Made by a program: the position numbers and the translations under genes. From Acidobacteriota bacterium (lineage in GTDB: Bacteria > Acidobacteriota > Thermoanaerobaculia > Multivoradales > Multivoraceae), in contig JAPPCR010000015.1 in assembly GCA_028875725.1 (NCBI GenBank), positions 124,001-188,000 on the forward strand: 64,000 nt of DNA. Reading direction: 5' to 3'. A model generated the notes under the pieces. The model did not search any database. It worked only from the letters and a program-made list of their open reading frames with translations, and was not told the origin of the DNA. This document shows positions 17,925 to 25,268 of the stretch, piece by piece. Positions within the stretch are counted from its first letter, which is position 1; each line of letters begins with the position of its first letter.

Positions 17925-19102
17925 GCCACCTCGAACAGCCCCGCGGCGCCCATGCCGCCGCCGATACACATCGTGACGACGACGTTCTTCGCGCCGCGGC
18001 GCCTGCCCTCGATCAACGCGTGGCCGACCAGGCGCGCCCCGCTCATGCCGTACGGATGGCCGATCGAGATCGCGCCGCCGTTCACGTTCAGCTTCTCGTT
18101 CGGGATGCCCAGCCGGTCGCGGCAGTAGATGACCTGGACGGCGAAGGCCTCGTTGAGCTCCCAGAGGTCGATGTCGTCGACCGTCAGGCCGTGGCGCTCG
18201 AGCAACTTCGGCACGGCAAAGACGGGGCCGATGCCCATCTCATCCGGCTCGCAGCCGGCGACCGCCATGCCCTTGTAGATGCCGAGCGGCTCGAGGCCCC
18301 GCTGCTCGGCCAGCTTCGAGTCCATGACGACGCAGGCCGACGCGCCGTCGGAGAGCTGGCTGGCGTTGCCGGCGGTGATCGTGCCGTTCTCGCGCACCGG
18401 CTTCAACCCGGCCAGACCTTCGATCGTCGTGGTGGGCCGGTTGCCCTCGTCCTGACTCAACTCGACCTCGCCGAAGCTGATGTCGCCGGTCGCCTTGTCG
18501 AGGATCATCTTCGTCGCCTTCATCGCGATGATCTCGTCGTCGAAGGCGCCCGATTCCTGGCCGGCGGCGGTCCGCTGCTGGCTCTGCAGACCGTACTCGT
18601 CCTGTTGCTCGCGGGAGACGTCGTAGCGCTTCGCCACGACTTCCGCGGTGTCGATCATGGGCAGGTGGAGATCCGGCTTGTTCTCCTTGATCCAGGGATC
18701 GGGAACACGGAAGTGGTTCATCTTGTCGTTCTGCACCAAACTGATCGAGTCGATGCCGCCGGCCACCACGACCGGCGCCCCGTCGATCACCACCTGCTTG
18801 GCGGCGGTGGCGATCGCCATCAGGCCCGACGAACACTGCCGGTCCATCGTCATCCCCGCCACCTCGACCGGCATGCCGGCACGAATCGCGCACTGCCGGG
18901 CGACGTTGCCGCCCTGGGTGCCCTGCTGCATGGCGCAGCCCATGACGACGTCGTCGACCTCGCCAGGCTCGACGCCGGCGCGTTCGACCGCGGCCGCGAT
19001 CGCCGCCGCGCCCATGGTCGGGGATTCGAGGTTGTTGAAGGCGCCGCGATAGGCCTTGCCGATCGGCGTGCGCGCGGTGGAAACGATGACGGCGTCAGTC
19101 AT
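17921..19102 (-). CDS. Thiolase (acetyl-CoA C-acyltransferase)
   Basis: 393 aa from ATG 19102 ([20 protein letters not shown]). Catalytic residues: nucleophile Cys90 in MDRQCSSGL, His in [10 protein letters not shown] (about 350) and Cys in CIGGGMG (about 381). It performs thiolytic cleavage of 3-ketoacyl-CoA or the reverse condensation; by context, the last step of beta-oxidation. A GGGAG site precedes the ATG. The gene sits 88 bp downstream of the enoyl-CoA hydratase on the same strand, and the gap contains a possible regulator-binding palindrome. Confidence 0.95.
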   Translation of the reverse strand: MTDAVIVSTARTPIGKAYRGAFNNLESPTMGAAAIAAAVERAGVEPGEVDDVVMGCAMQQGTQGGNVARQCAIRAGMPVEVAGMTMDRQCSSGLMAIATAAKQVVIDGAPVVVAGGIDSISLVQNDKMNHFRVPDPWIKENKPDLHLPMIDTAEVVAKRYDVSREQQDEYGLQSQQRTAAGQESGAFDDEIIAMKATKMILDKATGDISFGEVELSQDEGNRPTTTIEGLAGLKPVRENGTITAGNASQLSDGASACVVMDSKLAEQRGLEPLGIYKGMAVAGCEPDEMGIGPVFAVPKLLERHGLTVDDIDLWELNEAFAVQVIYCRDRLGIPNEKLNVNGGAISIGHPYGMSGARLVGHALIEGRRRGAKNVVVTMCIGGGMGAAGLFEVA

Positions 19103-19170
19103 GGAGAGGCTCCCTGGCTTGGATGGTTGCTGTGTATTCGGGACCTGTTGGGCACGGGAGAATATCACCT

Positions 19171-19184
19171 ACCGTCCGGTCGGT
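19171..19184. promoter_or_regulatory. Near-perfect 14-bp palindrome, possible TetR-family operator
   Basis: ACCGTCCGGTCGGT differs by one base from the perfect palindrome ACCGACCGGTCGGT. It lies in the 88-bp gap upstream of the thiolase/Tsx pair and just after the crotonase stop. Palindromes of this kind are typical binding sites of TetR/AcrR-type regulators of acyl-CoA catabolism (family knowledge); no regulator gene is in the window. Confidence 0.4.
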
Positions 19185-19190
19185 CGGCTA

Positions 19191-20039
19191 CTACTCCAGC
19201 CAGGCGTTGAAGCGCGGCTTCCGCTTCTCGCGGAAGGCGGCGACGCCCTCGCGGGAGTCCGGGTGATGGTCGGCCATCGGCGTCCGGGCCGCGATGTCCT
19301 CGAGCGACTGCTCCCAGGTCTGGTCCGCGGCGTTGTAGAGGCTGCGCTTCAGCAGCCGCATCGCCACCTGCGGCCCGTTCGCCAGCTCGCGCGCCAGGTC
19401 CATGGCGCGGGGCATCAGTTCGTCGGGCTCCACCACTTCGTGGACGAGCCCGAGCTCGAGCGCCTCCGCGGCTTCAACGAGCCTGCTCCGCATGAGGAAG
19501 TCCATCGTCTTCGGCAGGCCCATCATCTGCAACAGCAGGTAGTGGCCGCCCTCGTCCGGAAGCAACCCGAAGCGCAGCGTGCCGCTGCCCATGCGGGCCG
19601 CCGTCGAGGCGATCCGGAAGTCGCAACTCAGCGCCAGCGAGAAGCCGGTCTGCACCGCCACGCCGTTCATCGCCGCGACCGTCAGCTTGTCCATGCCGCG
19701 GATCGCCGTGTTGATGGGCTGGGAGATCTTGCGCAGGCCGTTGATCGTGCCGAGCACGTTGTCGTGGCCTCGGTGGATGTCGGGCACCAGCGCTTCGCCG
19801 CGTCGGCCCTTGTCCTGGCCGCTGATGTCGTCGCCGGCCGAGAACGCCCTGCCGCTGCCCGTAAAGAGCAGCACTCGAACCGAGTCCTCCATCGCGGCCT
19901 GGGTCAGTGTCTCCAGCAGGTCCCGCTTCATCGGCGCGTCCATGCCGTTTAGCCGGTCCGGCCGGTTGAACGTGATGACCAGGATCCCCGGATCCTCCAT
20001 CGACACCTCGAAACCCCTGAACTCGCCCGTCTGGATCAT
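19191..20039 (-). CDS. Enoyl-CoA hydratase/isomerase family protein
   Basis: 282 aa from ATG 20039 (MIQTGEFRGFEVSMEDPG). Crotonase features: FTGSGRAFSAGDDISG for the first oxyanion-hole strand and MNGVAVQTGFSLALSCDFRIAS for the second; GLLPDEGGHYLL contains the acidic residue region. The ASAGDD variant (Ser in place of Cys/Gly) and the loop of about 20 residues after DISGQD resemble non-canonical crotonases, so hydratase, isomerase or thioesterase activity cannot be separated. The longer upstream frame is basic and not protein-like. Likely co-transcribed with the downstream thiolase. Confidence 0.88.
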   Translation of the reverse strand: MIQTGEFRGFEVSMEDPGILVITFNRPDRLNGMDAPMKRDLLETLTQAAMEDSVRVLLFTGSGRAFSAGDDISGQDKGRRGEALVPDIHRGHDNVLGTINGLRKISQPINTAIRGMDKLTVAAMNGVAVQTGFSLALSCDFRIASTAARMGSGTLRFGLLPDEGGHYLLLQMMGLPKTMDFLMRSRLVEAAEALELGLVHEVVEPDELMPRAMDLARELANGPQVAMRLLKRSLYNAADQTWEQSLEDIAARTPMADHHPDSREGVAAFREKRKPRFNAWLE

Positions 20040-20104
20040 GCCTGCCGCTCCCTTCCTGCTTGCTCGTTCTGCTCGTCTGTGCGCCCTGGGGGCGGTGATT
20101 CTGG

Positions 20105-20116
20105 CACAGCGCTGTG
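20105..20116. promoter_or_regulatory. Perfect 12-bp palindrome in a divergent promoter region
   Basis: CACAGCGCTGTG is perfectly symmetric and overlaps a second inverted repeat, GGCACA (20103-20108) with TGTGCC (20123-20128). It lies in the 148-bp gap between the divergent crotonase and CxxC-protein genes. Symmetry and location suggest an operator; no matching regulator is known. Confidence 0.35.
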
Positions 20117-20187
20117 TTACGTTGTGCCCACCTTCAACACGCACTTCGCAGAGCCCCTCTACCTCTGCGACGGGAGACACATAAAGG

Positions 20188-20562
20188 ATGAAACGGTTCA
20201 TCGTCGGCCTGTCGGTCTGCATCCTGGTTGCCTGCCTTGCACAGGCGGCCCTGTACGCATCCGGCTCGATCTCCGCGGGCAAGGGGATCAACCCCAGGGA
20301 CGCCTACACGATGGGCAAGGCGCTCACCTTCCAGAAGCTCGTCTGCCCCTCCTGCCCCCTCGAGAAGCGAGACCTCGATCGGGATCGCGCCCTCAGCCTG
20401 AAGAACAGCCTCGAAGCTCGGGACGAAGCCGTCAAGCCCGGCACCGAGGACGACGAGCACATCAACGTGCTCTGCCCCGGCGCCGGCGACGCCCAGTGCG
20501 AAGGCAAGCCGGACGAGCAGGAACTCGTTCACTTCTATCTGACGCGGCGCTACAAGCTGTAG
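20188..20562 (+). CDS. Small exported protein with CPSCP motif
   Basis: 124 aa. N-terminal membrane/signal segment (MKRFIVGLSVCILVACLAQA; an alternative lipobox reading is LVAC with Cys16). The mature part has Cys53-Pro-Ser-Cys56 (CPSCP) and a second pair, Cys96 and Cys104. The four cysteines could bind a metal or form disulfides; no known family is recognised. ATAAAGG just before the ATG may serve as ribosome site. The barrel gene follows by 13 bp, implying a joint periplasm/outer-membrane role. Confidence 0.7.
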   Translation: MKRFIVGLSVCILVACLAQAALYASGSISAGKGINPRDAYTMGKALTFQKLVCPSCPLEKRDLDRDRALSLKNSLEARDEAVKPGTEDDEHINVLCPGAGDAQCEGKPDEQELVHFYLTRRYKL

Positions 20563-20575
20563 CCCGGAGATGACG

Positions 20576-21478
20576 ATGAACAGACGTTCCCTGCGTCCGC
20601 TTCTCCTGAGGGCGGCTGCCGTCCTCGTCTTCACCGCGCCGCCGGTACTCGCACAGGACTCCCCCTGGCTGCCCGCGCCCGGATCAGGCACGATTACCTT
20701 CTCCTACATCTCCCAGGAGGCGACCGATTACGAGCGATCCGAGCGGTGGCGGAGCATGGCCGGCGCCGACTCGACGACCATCCAGCTCGCCGGAACGCTC
20801 GGCCTCGACACCGTCTGGATCAACGGGACGTACGGCATCTCCGACGCCCTCGCGCTCGACTTCCAGATCGGCACGTCGGACAGCCAGTACCCCGGGGGCG
20901 GCCCCAAGCACCCGACCAAGGACGACCTGAGCGGGCTCCAGGACGCGAGAGCCGGCCTGACCTGGCGGTTCCGGGACGAGGTTGTAAGTTCGGGCCCGAG
21001 CATGGCGCTACGGTTCGGTGCGATCCTCGCGGGCGACTACGACACCGGCTACATCAACTCCCTGGGCGACGGCGGCAACGGCGCCGAAGTCTCTCTGCTC
21101 ATCGGCAGGTACGTCGGTGAACGGGGCGTCCTGTCCGCCGAAGTCGGCTACCGCTACCGCACCGACGACATTCCAGAGGACATCATCCTGAATCTCTCGG
21201 CCGGCGTCCTGGTCGGAGAACGAGTCGGCCTGAGCGTCGGCTACCGGATGACCGACGGCGGTTCGGGCCTGGACATCGGCGTTCCGCCATTCTCCCCGGC
21301 CCGCTTTCCGGAGCTTCAGGAAGACATCAACCTCCTCTACGGCACGGTGAACATCGGCCTCACGGGCAGCGCGAGCCTCGCGTTGACCTATGGCGACGTC
21401 ATCGATGGCCGCAACACACCGAATTCCGAGGTCATCGGCCTCAGCGTCGGCTTCACCTTCGGCGGCGGCGGGTTCTGA
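20576..21478 (+). CDS. Outer-membrane beta-barrel protein
   Basis: 300 aa from ATG 20576, preferred over ATG 20570 because the CGGAG ribosome site is 7 bases before the former and abuts the latter. A signal peptide ends near VLAQ. The mature chain alternates short amphipathic strands (GTITFSYISQEATDYE, SVGYRMTDGGSGLDIG, SLALTYGDVIDGRN) and ends in Phe after SVGFTFGGGG, typical of barrels inserted by BamA. It resembles transporter-type barrels annotated as phenol-degradation MetA-like or hypothetical. Cargo unknown; partner is probably the CPSCP protein. Confidence 0.75.
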   Translation: MNRRSLRPLLLRAAAVLVFTAPPVLAQDSPWLPAPGSGTITFSYISQEATDYERSERWRSMAGADSTTIQLAGTLGLDTVWINGTYGISDALALDFQIGTSDSQYPGGGPKHPTKDDLSGLQDARAGLTWRFRDEVVSSGPSMALRFGAILAGDYDTGYINSLGDGGNGAEVSLLIGRYVGERGVLSAEVGYRYRTDDIPEDIILNLSAGVLVGERVGLSVGYRMTDGGSGLDIGVPPFSPARFPELQEDINLLYGTVNIGLTGSASLALTYGDVIDGRNTPNSEVIGLSVGFTFGGGGF

Positions 21479-21494
21479 CTCCGGCGCCCGTCAC

Positions 21495-22316
21495 CTAGGG
21501 CGCGTTCAGGCTCCAGTCGTACTCGTAGTCGATCGAACCCGCGAACCCGTCGAGACGCGCGGCGAGTTCCTCGTCCGCGTACTCGACGAGGTGGGCGACA
21601 ACTGACTCCTCCGTGTTGCCGAAGTCCTCCGTGTACCAGTCGTAGATGCTCGAGATGACGATGAAGTCCTCGTCGACGAAGTCGACGCCGCGCGGGTTGT
21701 TCACGTAGTCGCGGGCGCCCTGCTCCAGCAACTCCTCGGTGTTGGCGGCGGTGAAGGCGGTCGCCAGCAGATGGGGGCAGCCGTAGGCGGCGCAGTTCAC
21801 CGCGTAGTGGATCCGCTGGTCACGCCACAGCGGCCGCAGGATGCCGTGCTCGATATCGTCCAGGCTGAGATCCCGTCCGTTCACCTTCGCGTGCGGGTCC
21901 TGCCACGGGCCGGTGTTCGGGATGACGCCCTCGTGGATCTCCTTGATCGAATCGACTGGGTACGCCGACAGGACGACCTGGACCGTGACAGCGTTGTAGA
22001 GGTTGATCCAGAAGGCCATCTGCTCGGCGCGCGAGTAGGTCAACGGATCGTGGTCCTGCAGGTAGTCGATGTAGGCGCTCAGCTTCGCCGCGTCGCCGGC
22101 GTTGGCCGAAATCCCCGCGTAGTCGAAGAGGTTGACGCCCGAGTCGTCGGCGCGGACGTAAGCGTCCAGGATCTCCTGCCAGGAACCGTGCTCGATCGTC
22201 GCGGCGCTCGTCTCGTCGCTCATGTCCCAACCGCCGATGTCTTTCGATTCCGGGGCGCCGCACGCCACCGCCAGAACGACAGCTCCAGCAAGGCCCATCC
22301 ACTTGCGAGTCGTCAT
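21495..22316 (-). CDS. DUF547 lipoprotein
   Basis: 273 aa. Lipobox-like AVAC puts the lipid on Cys19. The mature part is a DUF547 domain: FDYAGI, EQMAFWINLYNAVTVQVVL, GRDLSLDDIEHGILRP, and HYAVNCAAYGCPHL. The conserved Asn-Tyr-Asn, His and Cys residues suggest an enzyme fold, but the family has no established function. Last gene of the five-gene operon starting at 27560; its ATG overlaps the glycosyltransferase stop (ATGA). Confidence 0.88.
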   Translation of the reverse strand: MTTRKWMGLAGAVVLAVACGAPESKDIGGWDMSDETSAATIEHGSWQEILDAYVRADDSGVNLFDYAGISANAGDAAKLSAYIDYLQDHDPLTYSRAEQMAFWINLYNAVTVQVVLSAYPVDSIKEIHEGVIPNTGPWQDPHAKVNGRDLSLDDIEHGILRPLWRDQRIHYAVNCAAYGCPHLLATAFTAANTEELLEQGARDYVNNPRGVDFVDEDFIVISSIYDWYTEDFGNTEESVVAHLVEYADEELAARLDGFAGSIDYEYDWSLNAP

Positions 22317-23638
22317 GCCATGTCCTTTCGAAGCTCTCTCCATCGCCGCGCACCGGCGTCGACAGTGAGCGCCAGACCGATCAGTCCGAACTCCAGCCCT
22401 CTGGCCCACACCGGCTGTTCGTAGGGTTGCAACGTGTAGTCGGGGATGTTCAGTCCCGTGACGTAACTGAGAAGGACCGCAGCCGAAGCCGTCCACGCCC
22501 AGACGCTCGGAAACACTACCGCGAAGGGCAGCAACCAGAGCAGGTACCACGGGTTGATCACCGGCGACAGCAGCAGCAGAACTCCGAACAGCCAGTCGCC
22601 GCGGGGGATTCCCCCTTCCGTACCGCGGGCATGGCGAAGGCAGTACCAGCACCAGAAGGCGGCGAACAGCACACCGACAACAACGCGCGCCTCGGGCGGC
22701 GCAACCACCGTCTTGAGCAACGCGAATACGGCCGAGTTGAACTCCCAGTCCCGCGCAAAGACCCTGAGCGACACCAGATCGGTGCCTCCCATGACGACGA
22801 ACGGCAGGTAGGCCGCTGCCGCCGTGGCCAGGAAGAGAAGCCAGTGACGGAGCCGGGCGCGCAGCAGGATCAGCGGCGCCAGCACCAGGGCGAGAGTCTT
22901 CGCGGCCACGGCCAGCCCGAGCAGCGCGGCGGCAATCCACCAGCGCCGCCGCCGAGCCACCACGATGGCGACCAGCAGCAGGCAGACGCCGACGCCGTCG
23001 GGATGCGCGGTGAAGGCGATCTCCTTGACCACCAGCGGGCACCACGCGTAGAGCAGGACGTTCCGCGCGGGCGCCAGGCGGAGCAGGAGGGCCACGGCGG
23101 CCAGATCGACCGCGATCAGAATCGCCTGCAGCACGGCAACGCTCGCCGGCTTGATCCAGTACGCGACGAGGAAGACGAACTGCGTGACCGGAGAGTAGAT
23201 CGTCTGCAGCTCCGGGTAGTTGACGCCGTCCAGAACGCCCTGGAACAACGTCGGCACCGCCGGATCAACAAAGAACTCCTCCGGCGCGGCACTGTACGGC
23301 GTGCCCGCGATAGCGAACCGGTATCCATCCCACAGATAGCGGTAGAAGTCGTCCTCGTAGAACGGGCCGCCGATCAATCCGCACAGGCGGAAGCCGACCG
23401 CCCAGAACAGCAGTCGACCGACCGGGAAGGGCTCCCCCGTCTTCCGAAAGTGGAGGAACAGGCCGAAGACCGGGAGTCCGGTCCAGGCGACGAGGAGGAA
23501 GAACGCCCGCAGGTCGGGCTCACCGGTCTGCCGCGCCAGCACCGCCAGAGCCGCGTACCCGAGAACGCACCAGAGACCGGCCGCATCCGTGTACCAGAGC
23601 GACCGCCGCGAGGGCCGCTCAAACCCAGGATCAGCCAA
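22313..23638 (-). CDS. GT-C fold membrane glycosyltransferase (mannosyltransferase-like)
   Basis: 441 aa with about ten or more membrane helices. The first periplasmic loop carries an acidic motif (FYEDDFYRYLWDGYRFA) typical of the GT-C catalytic Asp, followed by GTPYSAAP and NYPELQTIYSPVTQ, as in polyprenyl-phosphate-dependent mannosyl/hexosyltransferases (DUF2029/GT87 and relatives). It should transfer a sugar from a polyprenyl phosphate carrier outside the membrane. Acceptor unknown. Start overlaps the upstream stop by 8 bases and its stop overlaps the DUF547 start. Confidence 0.82.
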   Translation of the reverse strand: MADPGFERPSRRSLWYTDAAGLWCVLGYAALAVLARQTGEPDLRAFFLLVAWTGLPVFGLFLHFRKTGEPFPVGRLLFWAVGFRLCGLIGGPFYEDDFYRYLWDGYRFAIAGTPYSAAPEEFFVDPAVPTLFQGVLDGVNYPELQTIYSPVTQFVFLVAYWIKPASVAVLQAILIAVDLAAVALLLRLAPARNVLLYAWCPLVVKEIAFTAHPDGVGVCLLLVAIVVARRRRWWIAAALLGLAVAAKTLALVLAPLILLRARLRHWLLFLATAAAAYLPFVVMGGTDLVSLRVFARDWEFNSAVFALLKTVVAPPEARVVVGVLFAAFWCWYCLRHARGTEGGIPRGDWLFGVLLLLSPVINPWYLLWLLPFAVVFPSVWAWTASAAVLLSYVTGLNIPDYTLQPYEQPVWARGLEFGLIGLALTVDAGARRWRELRKDMA

Positions 23639-24557
23639 CCCACTCCGTCCAGCCGGACCCGCGGTGACCGAAGCCGAAGGCCTCCGGGTGCAGCAGCTCG
23701 GCCAGGATCTCCGCCGACTCGACGATCCGGGGACCAGGCCGATTGAAGTACTGGTTGCCGTCAGTCAGGAACACGCGGCCGTTTCGGACCGCCGAGAGCT
23801 CGGCCCAACCGGGCTGGGCGGCCAGCGGCGGCATCTCGGCCGCGGTGCGAGGAATGTCGAAGCCGCAGGGCATGACCGCGATGACGTCGGGGTCGGCCTC
23901 GACCATCCGCTCGAACTCGAAGTAGCCGGAGTGTCTGCCCGCCTCGCCGAGCATGACCCTGCCGCCGGCGATCTCGACCAGCTCAGGCACCCAGTTCTCG
24001 GCGTGCATCAACGGGTCGATCCACTCGATGCAGGCGACCACGGGCCGCTTCGCGAGCCGGCGGCTGCGCTCGCGGATGGCGTCGAGGCGGTCCGTCAACC
24101 CGGCGTTCAGCCGCTCCGCCCGCTCGGGACGGCCGAGCGCCCCGGCAACCGTGCGGATGTCCTCGAACACGTCGCCGAGGTCCATCGGCTCGAGCGACAC
24201 GATCTTCGGCTCCGAAGCCACGAGCTCGCACACGGCCTGCTCCACATCCTTCAGACTGACCGCGCACACCTCGCACTGGGTCTGGGTCACGATCACGGTC
24301 GGTGCGACTTCGTCCAGAAGGCGCGCATCGACCCGATAGACGGACAACGCGTCCGCGACGATCGCACGCACCTGGTCGTCGATGGCACGACTGGAGCCGT
24401 CGACGTCCACCTTCGAGGACGAGCACACCGGGAGCTTCTCCACCGACTGCGGGTAGTCACACTCGTGCGATCTGCCGACCATGGACTCCTCGAAGCCGAG
24501 GGCGCAGACGATCTCCGTCGCACTGGCGATCAGGGAAATGACCCGGTGTTCGGTCAT
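23631..24557 (-). CDS. Cobalamin-binding-protein-like (BtuF/TroA fold), no signal peptide
   Basis: 308 aa of the periplasmic-binding-protein class with a helical backbone: VISLIASATEIVCALGF, VGRSHECDYP, VIVTQTQCEVCAVS, and SLEPMDLGDVFEDIRTVA. It begins directly with the mature-type strand, so it should be cytoplasmic. Such signal-less BtuF-like proteins are known beside DUF71 enzymes and were proposed, with them, to act in B12 salvage. CxxC in QCEVCAVS may bind metal or cobalamin. The ATG overlaps the DUF71 stop (ATGA). Confidence 0.85.
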   Translation of the reverse strand: MTEHRVISLIASATEIVCALGFEESMVGRSHECDYPQSVEKLPVCSSSKVDVDGSSRAIDDQVRAIVADALSVYRVDARLLDEVAPTVIVTQTQCEVCAVSLKDVEQAVCELVASEPKIVSLEPMDLGDVFEDIRTVAGALGRPERAERLNAGLTDRLDAIRERSRRLAKRPVVACIEWIDPLMHAENWVPELVEIAGGRVMLGEAGRHSGYFEFERMVEADPDVIAVMPCGFDIPRTAAEMPPLAAQPGWAELSAVRNGRVFLTDGNQYFNRPGPRIVESAEILAELLHPEAFGFGHRGSGWTEWVG

Positions 24558-25252
24558 GACGTGCCTCCCGCCGCCACGGCACGGCCGGCCGCGGGCAAGA
24601 GATCGCAGAAGGCGAAGCCGTCCCGCTCCGTGACCTCCCCGATCTCGATTCCGATCGCCCGGTCGAAGACAGGCCCGTCGAACACGAACGTGTGGAACTC
24701 TCCGTTCTCGCCGCAGGGATCGACCTCAGCGGGCAACTCCGCAAGAAAGGCGTCGTCGAACGTTCGCCCAACGAAGGAGACCGGCAGCACGGCCGGGTTG
24801 ACGCACACGGTCAGCGCCCGGAAACCGTCGCGGATGAAGGCCCGGGCCAGTTCGTCCGTGGGCGAGTGCCAGATCGGAAACTCGCACTCCAGACCTGCCT
24901 CCGCAAGCTGGCGCACGCGGTACTCCCGGAGATCCTCGAGGAACAGATCACCGAAGCCGACGCGCCGGATGCCGGTCTCGCGCAGCCGCCGGAACGCCTT
25001 CCCCATCTCCCGTTCGTAGACTACGTTCGACGGCTCCGGCGGCACGACGACCTCGACAAGCGGCAGACCGATCGACTCCGCCTGCTCCCGAAGCAGTGAC
25101 CGCCGCACGCCGTGCATGCTGACGCGATCGAACGCGTCCGTCACCGTCGTGATCAGCTCCACGACCTCGAACCGGTCCGCACGGCGCAGTTCCTGAAGCG
25201 CCAGGCAACTGTCCTTGCCGCCGCTGAAGCAGAGTGCGATGGGCTCCGGCAT
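24554..25252 (-). CDS. DUF71/COG2102 PP-loop ATP pyrophosphatase, predicted B12-related
   Basis: 232 aa. N-terminal PP-loop SGGKDS at residues 10-15 activates a substrate by adenylation. GFGDLFLEDLREYR and ECEFPIWHSPTDELARAF are diagnostic of the DUF71 family, whose eukaryotic and archaeal members are diphthine-ammonia ligases. Bacteria lack diphthamide, and comparative genomics proposed a B12 salvage role for bacterial members, often next to a BtuF-like protein as here. Annotating this as diphthine-ammonia ligase would therefore mislead. Starts 16 bp after the RND transporter stop. Confidence 0.87.
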   Translation of the reverse strand: MPEPIALCFSGGKDSCLALQELRRADRFEVVELITTVTDAFDRVSMHGVRRSLLREQAESIGLPLVEVVVPPEPSNVVYEREMGKAFRRLRETGIRRVGFGDLFLEDLREYRVRQLAEAGLECEFPIWHSPTDELARAFIRDGFRALTVCVNPAVLPVSFVGRTFDDAFLAELPAEVDPCGENGEFHTFVFDGPVFDRAIGIEIGEVTERDGFAFCDLLPAAGRAVAAGGTS

Positions 25253-25268
25253 GAGCGAGCCCGGCAGC

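Noticed and set aside
20095..20130. Sigma-54 promoter at CTGGCACAGCGCTGTGTT
   Set aside because: TGGCAC looks like the -24 element, but the GC dinucleotide expected 10 bases after GG is TG, so the -12 element is missing. The palindrome explanation fits better.
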